This document shows positions 24,961 to 32,733 of a stretch of 38,367 nt of DNA, in pieces. Location: assembly GCA_007125955.1 (NCBI GenBank), contig SLCF01000101.1:1-38367 (forward strand). Reading direction: 5' to 3'. Position numbers and translations under genes: made by a program. Every line of letters begins with the position of its first letter. The stretch's first letter is position 1. Below the pieces are notes generated by a model, which saw nothing but the letters and a program-made list of their open reading frames with translations, was not told where the DNA came from and did no database searches. Source of the DNA: Bacteroidales bacterium. Lineage in GTDB: Bacteria > Bacteroidota > Bacteroidia > Bacteroidales > PUMT01.

Positions 24961-26640
24961 TCAGCTCACTTTCCTCTTTATTCCGCGAGGCCCCTTATGC
25001 CTGTCACGGAAATCATTTCCGCTGAAATCGCGGTTTTCCTCGGCCTCTATACGAATCCCCCTGTAAATTGTGCGGTTCAGTTCACCCAAAACGTTTTTCA
25101 ATACCCTGTTTTCAACCTCAACCGAAGAAGCGCGCCTGTAGATCTCTATCCGTCCTATTTCCGAATTTCGGGCGCCGGGGGCTTTTACAAGAAGGTCTAT
25201 GATTTCCTTCCTGGTAATATTTTTCCCTTTCCCGATATTGAAAACTATCCTGGCCATAGACCTTCCGTTTGATTTTTGTTCCGGACCGGCTGCATTGCCT
25301 TTGCGTTTCTTTTTCATCTCCACATTCAGATCGGGAGCATCCTTGTAATATTCAAGAAAGCGGTTGAACTCAAGGGATACGAACCGTTTTACAATCTCTT
25401 CCTTGGGAAGGTCCGAAAGCATATCGCAAACTTTATCCATATAAGGGTCAATCTGACTGTGAACCACGTTTGAGTTTTTCATTCTCTCAAGCATACTGAA
25501 AAGCTGGCGTTCGCAGATATCGCTGCCCCCCGGCACACGGCGGTGTTCAAACTTTTTTCTTGTCGATTTCTCTATTTGTGCAATCCTGCCGCGCTCTTTC
25601 AGGTTTATTATCGATACAGACACTCCCTCTTTACCTGCACGGCCTGTACGACCCGACCTGTGAGTGTAAACTTCAGTGTCATCGGGAAGGTTGTAGTTTA
25701 TCACATGTGTCAGGTCGTTCACATCAAGTCCCCTTGCAGCCACATCCGTAGCAACAAGCAGGTTGAGATTGCCTGATCTGAATTTCTGCATTACATGGTC
25801 GCGCTGGGATTGTGAAAGGTCTCCGTGGATCGCTTCCGCATTGTATCCCTCACGTACGAGCCTTGCTGAAACATCCTTTGTTTCCTGCCTGGTGCGGCAG
25901 AAAACGATCCCGTAGATCTCAGGATAGTAATCAACAACCCGCTTGAGTGTTTTGTACCTGTCTTTTGCATGAACCATATGGTAAACATGCGAAACATTTA
26001 ATGTGCTTTCATTTTTTCTCCCTGCAGTAATTTCTGAAGGGTTGCACATATAGTTTTTTGCAATGGCAGCTACTCCGGGTGCCATGGTTGCAGAAAACAG
26101 CAGTGTGGTTTTATTTTCTGGTGTCCGGGCCAGTATGGCATCAACATCTTCGCGAAAACCCATCTTAAGCATTTCATCTGCTTCATCAAGAACAAGGATG
26201 GATATAGCGGAGAGGTTTATCCGCCTGCGGCGTATAAGATCGTGGATCCGTCCGGGTGTTGCAACTACAATATGGACTCCCTGCCTGAGGGTTTTTACCT
26301 GGTTTTCCATAGAAGCCCCGCCATAGACGGAAGCTATTTTTAGTCCATTCACGAAACGCCCGTACTTTTCAAGGTCATTTGTAATCTGGATACATAATTC
26401 GCGTGTGGGACTAAGAATGAGAAGCTGCGGATGGACATCGGCAATATTTATAGCTTCGATTGCAGGCAGGCCGAATGCTGCTGTTTTACCGGTTCCTGTC
26501 TGTGCAATGCCTATGATATCGCGCATATCCTGCTGCAAAGCAGGAATGATTTTCTCCTGGATAGGGGTGGGGGTTTCAAAATTAAGGGCTTCAATACCCC
26601 TGAGAATCTCAGGGGAAAGGCCCATTTCAGTAAATTGCAT
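24961..26640 (-). CDS. deaD: DEAD-box RNA helicase, DeaD/CsdA type
   Basis: The 559-aa ATP-dependent RNA helicase has all core motifs: Q motif (FETPTPIQ), AQTGTGKT (47-53), PTREL, DEAD at 152-155, SAT at 183-185, IVFCRT, ATDVAARGLDV and HRSGRTGR (327-334). From about residue 459 to 535 a DbpA/CsdA-like RNA-binding domain is visible (MARIVFNIGKGKNITRKEII, then IEIYRRASSVEVE), followed by a basic tail. This arrangement is typical of DeaD/CsdA proteins in ribosome assembly and cold adaptation. A promoter-like element nearly 290 bp upstream suggests a long 5' leader, common for cold-shock helicases. The exact E. coli orthology is not certain. Confidence 0.9.
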   Translation of the reverse strand: MQFTEMGLSPEILRGIEALNFETPTPIQEKIIPALQQDMRDIIGIAQTGTGKTAAFGLPAIEAINIADVHPQLLILSPTRELCIQITNDLEKYGRFVNGLKIASVYGGASMENQVKTLRQGVHIVVATPGRIHDLIRRRRINLSAISILVLDEADEMLKMGFREDVDAILARTPENKTTLLFSATMAPGVAAIAKNYMCNPSEITAGRKNESTLNVSHVYHMVHAKDRYKTLKRVVDYYPEIYGIVFCRTRQETKDVSARLVREGYNAEAIHGDLSQSQRDHVMQKFRSGNLNLLVATDVAARGLDVNDLTHVINYNLPDDTEVYTHRSGRTGRAGKEGVSVSIINLKERGRIAQIEKSTRKKFEHRRVPGGSDICERQLFSMLERMKNSNVVHSQIDPYMDKVCDMLSDLPKEEIVKRFVSLEFNRFLEYYKDAPDLNVEMKKKRKGNAAGPEQKSNGRSMARIVFNIGKGKNITRKEIIDLLVKAPGARNSEIGRIEIYRRASSVEVENRVLKNVLGELNRTIYRGIRIEAEENRDFSGNDFRDRHKGPRGIKRKVS

Positions 26641-26922
26641 AATAAATTCTTTTGAGGCTTTCTTTATCTCCGTTCAGGTGCGATAGAGGCTAACCCGTTA
26701 ATATTTCACTTTATAAGACTTGCGAAAGTAACCGCTTAACTTTGGAATATAATCTCCAGGTATCAACTCTTGCACTTCAGGTTATAATAAATAAAGCGGT
26801 TGCTGAAATCCCGGCATGCTCATCTTCCCCTTTTACTTTACCGGAATTATCAAAGGCCGGGATTCAATGTTCGAAAAAATATTCCGAAACTGGAGGAATG
26901 ATAGATCATGTTCATAAAATCC
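26641..26922 (-). promoter_or_regulatory. Putative long, structured leader of the RNA helicase gene
   Basis: No coding region is seen here. If transcription starts from the box at 26928-26935, the leader is about 280 nt. It contains a 9-bp inverted repeat, AATCCCGGC (26807-26815) with GCCGGGATT (26856-26864), enclosing 40 nt. Long leaders are common on cold-shock RNA helicase mRNAs; regulation here is inferred. Confidence 0.4.
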
Positions 26923-26927
26923 GGCTG

Positions 26928-26956
26928 CAAAGTTAACCTATTTTCCGGACAAACAA
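26928..26956 (-). promoter_or_regulatory. Putative sigma-ABfr promoter of the helicase gene
   Basis: On the minus strand TTG (26956-26954), 18 nt, then TAACTTTG (26935-26928), close to the Bacteroidota -33/-7 consensus (TTTG, about 19-21 nt, TAnnTTTG). Confidence 0.5.
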
Positions 26957-27060
26957 TATTATTTTAAAACCCGGCAGGTAACAATATAAGCCAGGTGTAC
27001 CTCTCAGCAACCGGTACTTAAGAGTGGCAGTAATTCAAATCCCTGGCTAATAATATTTTA

Positions 27061-27091
27061 TTTGATAATTTAAAGTAAAAATGTAACTTTA
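27061..27091 (+). promoter_or_regulatory. Putative sigma-ABfr promoter of the DUF2141 gene
   Basis: TTTG (27061-27064), 19 nt, then TAACTTTA (27084-27091), one mismatch to TAnnTTTG. The predicted transcript starts about 50 nt before the chosen ATG. Spacing matches the consensus, making this the best-spaced promoter in the window. Confidence 0.55.
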
Positions 27092-27148
27092 CATATGCAT
27101 GGAAAAAATTGTTGAATTTTGATCAGTAACTACAACAGGATAAATGAA

Positions 27149-27604
27149 ATGATAAGGAAAATCAGACCGGCTGTTATGCTCTCCCTGCTGGTTGTATCTT
27201 TTCTCTATATAGAGGATTTAAACGCCCAGGTTGTTGATATTGAAATAACAAATATCAGAAATGACAAGGGAAGCATACTTTTGGGAGTTTTTACCGACCA
27301 TGAAGGTTTTGCAGAGGAGGAGGCGATCATTGACATAATTCTTTCAAAAGAAAAAATGGAAAACGGAAACCTAAAGTTAATCCTGGAACTTGAACCGGGC
27401 ACTTACGGCATTTCTGTGCTGGATGACGAGAATGACAACGGGGAAATGGACTACAATTTCCTGGGAATCCCCAAAGAGGGCTTCGGGTTTTCCAACTATC
27501 TCCATACAGCCCTCAGAAGGCCGGTTTTTGAAAACTTTAAATTTGATTTATCGGGTTCGCAAAGAAGAAAAAAGATCCTTATCAAAATGACCTATTATTT
27601 CTGA
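27149..27604 (+). CDS. Secreted DUF2141 protein
   Basis: The 151-aa protein has a signal peptide (MIRKIRPAVMLSLLVVSFLYIEDLNAQ) and a DUF2141 domain: VDIEITNIRNDKGSILLGVFT, ELEPGTYGISVLDDENDNGEMDYNFLGIPKEGFGFSN. The repeated D-x-N-D-N-G-E-M-D run looks like a calcium-binding loop, which is common in the family. No enzymatic role is known for these transthyretin-like secreted proteins. An in-frame TTG 30 nt upstream was rejected in favour of ATG 27149, which begins exactly at the signal peptide. The gene is divergent from the RNA helicase. Confidence 0.85.
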   Translation: MIRKIRPAVMLSLLVVSFLYIEDLNAQVVDIEITNIRNDKGSILLGVFTDHEGFAEEEAIIDIILSKEKMENGNLKLILELEPGTYGISVLDDENDNGEMDYNFLGIPKEGFGFSNYLHTALRRPVFENFKFDLSGSQRRKKILIKMTYYF

Positions 27605-27709
27605 TGCCCCTCAGGGAGGATATTTGGATGCATCTTACATTTGACGTGAGACTACTTTCCACAACTCTCCCGGATTTATAGCATCGATGCCCGCCAACAA
27701 TGAATAACT

Positions 27710-28546
27710 TTAAGCCCTGTTTTTGAAATATATATTCAGGTTTTTATCAAATGGACTTATCTCTTTTATTTCATCAAGCGGGAACTGCTCGTGATTGCCA
27801 AGTATAAGGAGCGCACCTTTTCTCATTTTCCTGATCATCTTCGAAAAAACACTAACGGCCAGCTCCTTTTTAAAATACATCGACACAAGGTTCTTGCAAA
27901 ACACAAGATCGAATTTCCCCCCGGGCATCTCCTCCCTTATATCCTGCGGGTAAAACCTGACCATTTCTTTATAACTATCCTTTAAACAGTAAGCGGACTC
28001 TTCAGTGGTAAAGGCATCCCTGATCCATTCTTCCGGTAATTCCTTAAGCGAACCGAGACTGTAGCATCCTTTTTCGGCCCTTTTGATCATATGGCAATCG
28101 GCATCGGTTGCAACAATTTCCGGAATTGCATCGGGAAAGCGGGGTTGTATTCTGTTTTTCCACAATATGGCAAGACTGTATGGTTCTTCACCCGATGCAG
28201 AGCCGGCCGACCAGCATCTTGTTTTTCTCTCCTCTTTCAGAGACTTTTCGACTATCAGGGGCAAAAGGGTTTCTCCCAGGGAATGCCACACAGCCCTGTC
28301 CCTGAAAAATCTTGAAATGGTTATTCTTGCCATCCGGTCAAAAACCTTCCATTCTTCAGCATTTTCTTCAAGGTATTGGCGGTAGTGGGAATAGCCTTCA
28401 AGGCCAAGTTCCTCTATCCGCCTTTTGATCCTTTTGCAAACCTGCCCCCTAACCTTCCGGTAACCACTCCATGACAGGTTGCGTTCGGAAAGAGCCCATC
28501 CAAGGAAATTATCGCAGTATTTGTTTTTAGTTTTATTCACAATCAA
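27710..28546 (-). CDS. CheR-type protein methyltransferase
   Basis: The 278-aa protein has a CheR layout: an N-terminal helical domain (about 8-70), then ITISRFFRD (75-83) in place of the usual T-x-N-E-T-x-F-F-R, then the SAM-binding motif WSAGSASGEEPYSLAI (112-127) and DLVFCKNLVSMYFKKE, which corresponds to the D-x-I-F-C-R-N-x-x-x-Y-F block. CheR enzymes methylate glutamates of chemoreceptors, or act in chemosensory-like signalling. No receptor, CheB or CheA gene is adjacent, so its target cannot be named. The substitution of Asn-Glu-Thr by Ile-Ser-Arg is notable. The start is ATG, with an AT-rich upstream region facing the S9 peptidase gene. Confidence 0.85.
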   Translation of the reverse strand: MIVNKTKNKYCDNFLGWALSERNLSWSGYRKVRGQVCKRIKRRIEELGLEGYSHYRQYLEENAEEWKVFDRMARITISRFFRDRAVWHSLGETLLPLIVEKSLKEERKTRCWSAGSASGEEPYSLAILWKNRIQPRFPDAIPEIVATDADCHMIKRAEKGCYSLGSLKELPEEWIRDAFTTEESAYCLKDSYKEMVRFYPQDIREEMPGGKFDLVFCKNLVSMYFKKELAVSVFSKMIRKMRKGALLILGNHEQFPLDEIKEISPFDKNLNIYFKNRA

Positions 28547-28587
28547 ACAAGATTAAGAAAAAAACATAGATTTTTTCCGTTTTTTTA

Positions 28588-28595
28588 TATATTTG
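28588..28595 (+). promoter_or_regulatory. Putative sigma-ABfr -7 box of the S9 peptidase gene
   Basis: TATATTTG matches TAnnTTTG exactly and lies about 80 nt before the ATG. A clear -33 TTTG is missing; a T run stands at the expected place. Confidence 0.4.
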
Positions 28596-28676
28596 AAGTC
28601 CCGGCCTGAGGAAGCAGCTACAGACAAATTAACAATACTTCATTAAATAGATTTTTTAATTAAACACAATTTCAGT

Positions 28677-31193
28677 ATGAAAAAATCCGCATTATTTTCA
28701 AGGGGAATAACAGTCTTAGTACTATTTGCCTTGAGCACCGGTATTTTTGCCCAGGAGATGATTTCCAGGCAAGGCTACCAGGAGCCGCCGGAAGAGATAA
28801 AAAACCTGGTGCTTGCTCCCCGTCATGAAAACGTGACACTCAGCAACCTGAGTCCGGACGGCACTGTTTTTCTGAACACTATCAGCGACGGTCTGACTCC
28901 CATGTCAAGAATGGGAAAGCCCTACAAGAATATTGGAGGAATCGAAGTTGACACTGCTGCTAACCGGCACCGCCGCTTCACAACAGGCGGGGTAGTTGGC
29001 TATGAGCTGATACCCTGGGAAAGAGGCCGCACCCGTCCTATCAGGACACCCGACAATGCAAGATTTACAAATGCATCGTGGTCTCCCGACGGCTCAAAAA
29101 TTGCTTATTTCGCCCATTATGATAACGAGACCCACATATACGTGGCAGATGTATCAAACAGGAGATCTGAAAGAATCACGCCAAGGCCCGTATTGCCAAC
29201 CCTTACTTCTGCAATTGAATGGGAGGGTGACAGCAGGCATATTACAACCGTCCTTTTGCCTCAAAACCGCAATAGAAAGCCTCAATCTGCCCCGGAAGAC
29301 AAGTTTTTGATACAGGTAAGCACCCAGGATGAAAACATTTTGAGAACATATCCCAACCTTCTGTATGGCAGCTATAAGAAATCAATAATGGAATATTACG
29401 GGACAGGACAGCTTGCCAAAATTAACGTGGAAACAAAAGAAGTTAAGAATATTGGAGAGCCCGGAATATATTCAAATGTGAGCATGGCGCCCGACGGCGA
29501 ATACCTGCGTGTTACAACAATTGAAAAGCCTTTCTCCAATATTGTGCCGGTCAGCCTTTTTGGAGACGTGGATGAAATATGGAACATCGAAGGTGATGTG
29601 ATGGCTGAGATCAGGCGCAGGGATATCCGTGACGGAAGGGATGACGACAACGATAATGATGAGCCGGAAAAGCGCCAGTTAAGATGGCGTCCTGACGGTA
29701 ACGGAATAAGCTTCCTGCAGAAAGAGGCGCCGCCGGAAAAGGAAGAAGAGGTTGAAGAGGTTGAAGAGGTTGAAAAGGAGGAAGAAGAGAAAAAAGAATT
29801 GATGGACCAGGTAATTCACTGGATGCCACCTTACGGCGATGATGACATGGAGGTTATATACAGGAGTAAAAACGAGATCAGGAGCCTTGACTACTCGGAA
29901 GACTGCCAGACACTTTTCATAACTGAAAGGGAAAGCGGACGCGAGCATGTATATGCGGTTTTCCTGGATGATCCGGACGAGAAGTACACAATTTACAGAT
30001 ACAGGACAAGGGATTTCTATAAAAACCCGGGCAACCTGATGACAACCGACGGTGCAGTAGGGGAACGCATAGTCCGCATATCATCTGACGGCAATTTCGT
30101 ATATCTCTATGGAACCCAATACCATGAGGACTGGGAAGAGAATGCCCCCCAGCCGTTCCTCGACAAGGTAGAGATAAGAACGGGTGAAAAAACCAGGGTC
30201 TTCGAAAGTGAAGAAGATGTATTCGAAAGGCTGCTTGCAGTGCTTGACGATGAAATGAACAGGATCATCATAAGCCGTGAAACGCCTACCAAGGTGCCAG
30301 ATTCATACCTGAGGGATACACGTGACGGCTCAACTCAAAAGCTTACCAGTAATGTTGACTTTTCACCTGAAATAACGAATGCACAATACCTCCGTTTTGA
30401 TGCAAAACGTTCAGACGGATTTGATATAAAAGTTACAGCAATATTACCACAGGATTACCAGGAAGGTGAAAAGCTTCCCACACTTTTCTGGTTCTACCCC
30501 AGGGAGTTTGAAGATCAGGAAGCACTTGACAGGTCAAGAAGAACCCGTAATATTAACAGCTTCCGTTCACACGGGGTGCGTTCGGCACAAATAATGATAA
30601 CACAGGGTTATGCTGTTGTACAGCCTGAATTCCCGATTATGGGACAGCTTGACCAGGTGAATGACAACTTTGTTCCAAGTATTGAAAGGAACTGGAGGGC
30701 AATAATTGATGCATGTGACGAGCAGGGCTTTATTGACCGCAGCAGGCTCTCACTTGGAGGCCACAGTTACGGTGCATTCGGTACAGCCCATTCAATGATC
30801 CACACTTCTTATTTCAAGGCAGGTATTGCAGGAGCGGGTAACTACAACAGACTGCTGACACCCCTCACTTTCCAGAGGGAGCGCAGGGTGCTGTGGAACG
30901 CACGCGAAGTATACACAACAATGTCACCTATTCTGTGGGCAGACCGTCTGGACGGTGCAATGCTTATGTACCATGGCTCAGATGACACCAATGTAGGAAC
31001 CTGGCCGACCAACTCGCTGAGGATGTTCCATGCATTGAATTCATTGGGAAAAACAACCGCCCTTTACTTCTATCCCTATGAAGGTCACGGTCCGTCAGGC
31101 CGGGAAACACTTCTGGATATGTGGTCAAGGTGGGCCGAATGGCTTGATGTTTACGTGAAAAACGCAAATGAAGAAAAGGAAGAAGAGGAGTAA
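28677..31193 (+). CDS. Exported S9-family (prolyl oligopeptidase-like) serine peptidase
   Basis: The 838-aa protein has a signal peptide (cleavage after GIFAQ), an N-terminal beta-propeller region (about 40-560, with SPDGSKIAYF and similar WD/PD40-type blades) and a C-terminal alpha/beta hydrolase domain. The catalytic serine is Ser697 in GGHSYGAFG; the acid is Asp769 or Asp770 in HGSDDTNVG and the base is His804 in YEGHGPSGRE. An acidic low-complexity insert rich in Glu and Val interrupts the propeller near residue 350-375, and the C-terminus ends in a Glu run. It is probably a periplasmic or outer-membrane-associated peptidase for peptide use; specificity after Pro or Glu cannot be fixed. 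A good terminator follows. Confidence 0.9.
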   Translation: MKKSALFSRGITVLVLFALSTGIFAQEMISRQGYQEPPEEIKNLVLAPRHENVTLSNLSPDGTVFLNTISDGLTPMSRMGKPYKNIGGIEVDTAANRHRRFTTGGVVGYELIPWERGRTRPIRTPDNARFTNASWSPDGSKIAYFAHYDNETHIYVADVSNRRSERITPRPVLPTLTSAIEWEGDSRHITTVLLPQNRNRKPQSAPEDKFLIQVSTQDENILRTYPNLLYGSYKKSIMEYYGTGQLAKINVETKEVKNIGEPGIYSNVSMAPDGEYLRVTTIEKPFSNIVPVSLFGDVDEIWNIEGDVMAEIRRRDIRDGRDDDNDNDEPEKRQLRWRPDGNGISFLQKEAPPEKEEEVEEVEEVEKEEEEKKELMDQVIHWMPPYGDDDMEVIYRSKNEIRSLDYSEDCQTLFITERESGREHVYAVFLDDPDEKYTIYRYRTRDFYKNPGNLMTTDGAVGERIVRISSDGNFVYLYGTQYHEDWEENAPQPFLDKVEIRTGEKTRVFESEEDVFERLLAVLDDEMNRIIISRETPTKVPDSYLRDTRDGSTQKLTSNVDFSPEITNAQYLRFDAKRSDGFDIKVTAILPQDYQEGEKLPTLFWFYPREFEDQEALDRSRRTRNINSFRSHGVRSAQIMITQGYAVVQPEFPIMGQLDQVNDNFVPSIERNWRAIIDACDEQGFIDRSRLSLGGHSYGAFGTAHSMIHTSYFKAGIAGAGNYNRLLTPLTFQRERRVLWNAREVYTTMSPILWADRLDGAMLMYHGSDDTNVGTWPTNSLRMFHALNSLGKTTALYFYPYEGHGPSGRETLLDMWSRWAEWLDVYVKNANEEKEEEE
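29751..29777 (+). repeat. Three tandem 9-bp units in the S9 peptidase gene
   Basis: The unit GTTGAAGAG (encoding V-E-E) is repeated twice exactly and a third time with one change. A similar GAAGAAGAG precedes it. The 9-bp unit keeps the reading frame when units are gained or lost. Confidence 0.75.
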
Positions 31194-31278
31194 ATATTAA
31201 CCTGCCGCAACCGGACTGTTTAACTCCGGTGAACAGGCAGAAACAGTATGCCGGGAAACCGATCCGGCCGGCAAAGGG

Positions 31279-31313
31279 AGGGGCTTTCTCAAAATTGAGA
31301 TTGCCCCTTTTTA
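31279..31313 (+). terminator. Rho-independent terminator of the S9 peptidase gene
   Basis: AGGGGC (31279-31284) pairs with GCCCCT (31303-31308), an inner CTC/GAG pairing extends the stem, and TTTTTAT follows. It stands 85 bp after the stop codon. A further compound hairpin (31201-31237) directly after the stop lacks a U tract. Confidence 0.7.
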
Positions 31314-31406
31314 TATGTAAATCTTCATCTTACAGGATCATGTAATATTTTTTTACCGGGTATTTTTAAAGTAAAAATGGCTGCATGATTTAGCCGGTTA
31401 CAATTT

Positions 31407-32639
31407 TTATTCAAAGTCTTCGTACAACAGGTATTTTCTTCTGATCTGCTTGAACCTGTCAACTTCTTCCCGCCAGCTTTTTATAATATTTTCAACATGT
31501 ACTCCCTTTTCTATCATCTCCCTTATTGTCTCATTCCCGGTAAGCAGGTAAAAATAAGGGGTGAAGAATTCTTCGGTTTCCACATTTTCATATGCATAAA
31601 TCAACCAGTGAAGGTAAACAGTTCTTCCTTTGATGATCTGTGACTTATCGAACGACCTGAGATCAACTCCGTAACACAAAACACTTTTATGTTTGGGATT
31701 GGTTGATGCCCCTTCAATACTCCTTGGCGTATAAGTGAAATCGGCATCTCTTAGTTCCGGGTGACCAAAAACCATGAAAGGGAAGTCTGTGCCCCTTCCC
31801 ACATTCATTACGGTGCCCTCCATCAGTCCCAGTGAAGGATAAAGATATACAGAAAGCTGGGTCTGCAGGTTAGGTGAAGGGTTTACCGGCAGCTTGTAAA
31901 GTGTGTTATGGGTGTAACCAACACACCTTATCACATGCAAGCCGGCCTTTATTCCGCCTTCAAGCCACCCTTCACCGTTGATCATCATTGCATATTCACC
32001 AACGGTCATACCGTGTACCAGGGGTACCGGGTGCATGCCCACAAATGAACTGTGCTGCATGTCCAGTACCGGGCCATCAACATAGAAGCCGTTTGGATTG
32101 GGACGGTCAAACACCATAAATTCAATACCGTTTTCTGCACAGGCTTCCATTACATAGTGCATAGTAGAAATATAGGTGTAAAACCTCACCCCTACATCCT
32201 GAATATCGAAAATAACAATATCAAGTCCTTCCAGATCCTTATCTGCCGGCTTCATTCTCTGTCCGTAAACGGATACAACAGGTACGCCTGTTTTCTCATC
32301 CGTATAACTTTCCATATGCTCGCCTGCATCACCTGTTCCCCTGAAACCGTGCTCAGGTGCGAATATCTTTTTAACATTAACGTTAAGTGCAAGCAAGGTG
32401 TCAACAAGGTGAGTACTATCTACAAGTGAGGTGTGGTTTGCAACAATACCAACATTTCGATCTTCCAGAAGAGGCAGGTATATTTCAGTCCTTTCGGCAG
32501 CAACAGTAACATCTTCGTATTGTGGCAGGGCATTTGCAGGTACTGCAAAAAAAATCACGACCATTACCATTAACATGGCAGCTGAGGGACAATCTCTGAA
32601 CTGCCTGTTTTTCAATTCTGAGCTAACCAAAAATCCCAT
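31407..32639 (-). CDS. namZ: NamZ-like exo-beta-N-acetylmuramidase (DUF1343)
   Basis: The protein is 410 aa from ATG 32639, with an N-terminal membrane/signal segment (MLMVMVVIFFAVPANA). The DUF1343 blocks are clear: NVGIVANHTSLVDSTHLVDTL, KKIFAPEHGFRGTGDAGE, PVVSVYGQRMKP, DIVIFDIQDVGVRFYTYISTMHYVMEAC, VFDRPNPNGFYVDGPVLD, GMHPVPLVHGMTVGEYAMMINGE and EGTVMNVGRGTDFPF. NamZ enzymes remove terminal N-acetylmuramic acid from peptidoglycan fragments during recycling. The reading frame extends upstream to 32903, but that part overlaps the divergent permease gene and is not homologous, so it was trimmed. An internal ATG at 32576 is an alternative start. Confidence 0.87.
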   Translation of the reverse strand: MGFLVSSELKNRQFRDCPSAAMLMVMVVIFFAVPANALPQYEDVTVAAERTEIYLPLLEDRNVGIVANHTSLVDSTHLVDTLLALNVNVKKIFAPEHGFRGTGDAGEHMESYTDEKTGVPVVSVYGQRMKPADKDLEGLDIVIFDIQDVGVRFYTYISTMHYVMEACAENGIEFMVFDRPNPNGFYVDGPVLDMQHSSFVGMHPVPLVHGMTVGEYAMMINGEGWLEGGIKAGLHVIRCVGYTHNTLYKLPVNPSPNLQTQLSVYLYPSLGLMEGTVMNVGRGTDFPFMVFGHPELRDADFTYTPRSIEGASTNPKHKSVLCYGVDLRSFDKSQIIKGRTVYLHWLIYAYENVETEEFFTPYFYLLTGNETIREMIEKGVHVENIIKSWREEVDRFKQIRRKYLLYEDFE

Positions 32640-32711
32640 ACTAATATATTTGAAGCATTGATAATTAATGGTGAAACAATAATAATAATTATAAAATATA
32701 ACCCATTTTGC

Positions 32712-32719
32712 TAAATTTG
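32712..32719 (+). promoter_or_regulatory. Putative -7 box just upstream of the permease gene
   Basis: TAAATTTG matches TAnnTTTG and ends 14 nt before the TTG start codon. The mRNA would have a leader of only about 8-10 nt. No -33 box is evident. Confidence 0.35.
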
Positions 32720-32733
32720 CATAAAAAAGTGTA

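Noticed and set aside
26063-26326. Plus-strand reading frames within the helicase gene
   Set aside because: They are mirror frames of the conserved helicase motifs; no independent support.
31201-31237. Compound hairpin directly after the S9 peptidase stop
   Set aside because: The pairing is interrupted and lacks a U tract; the hairpin at 31279-31308 is a much better terminator.
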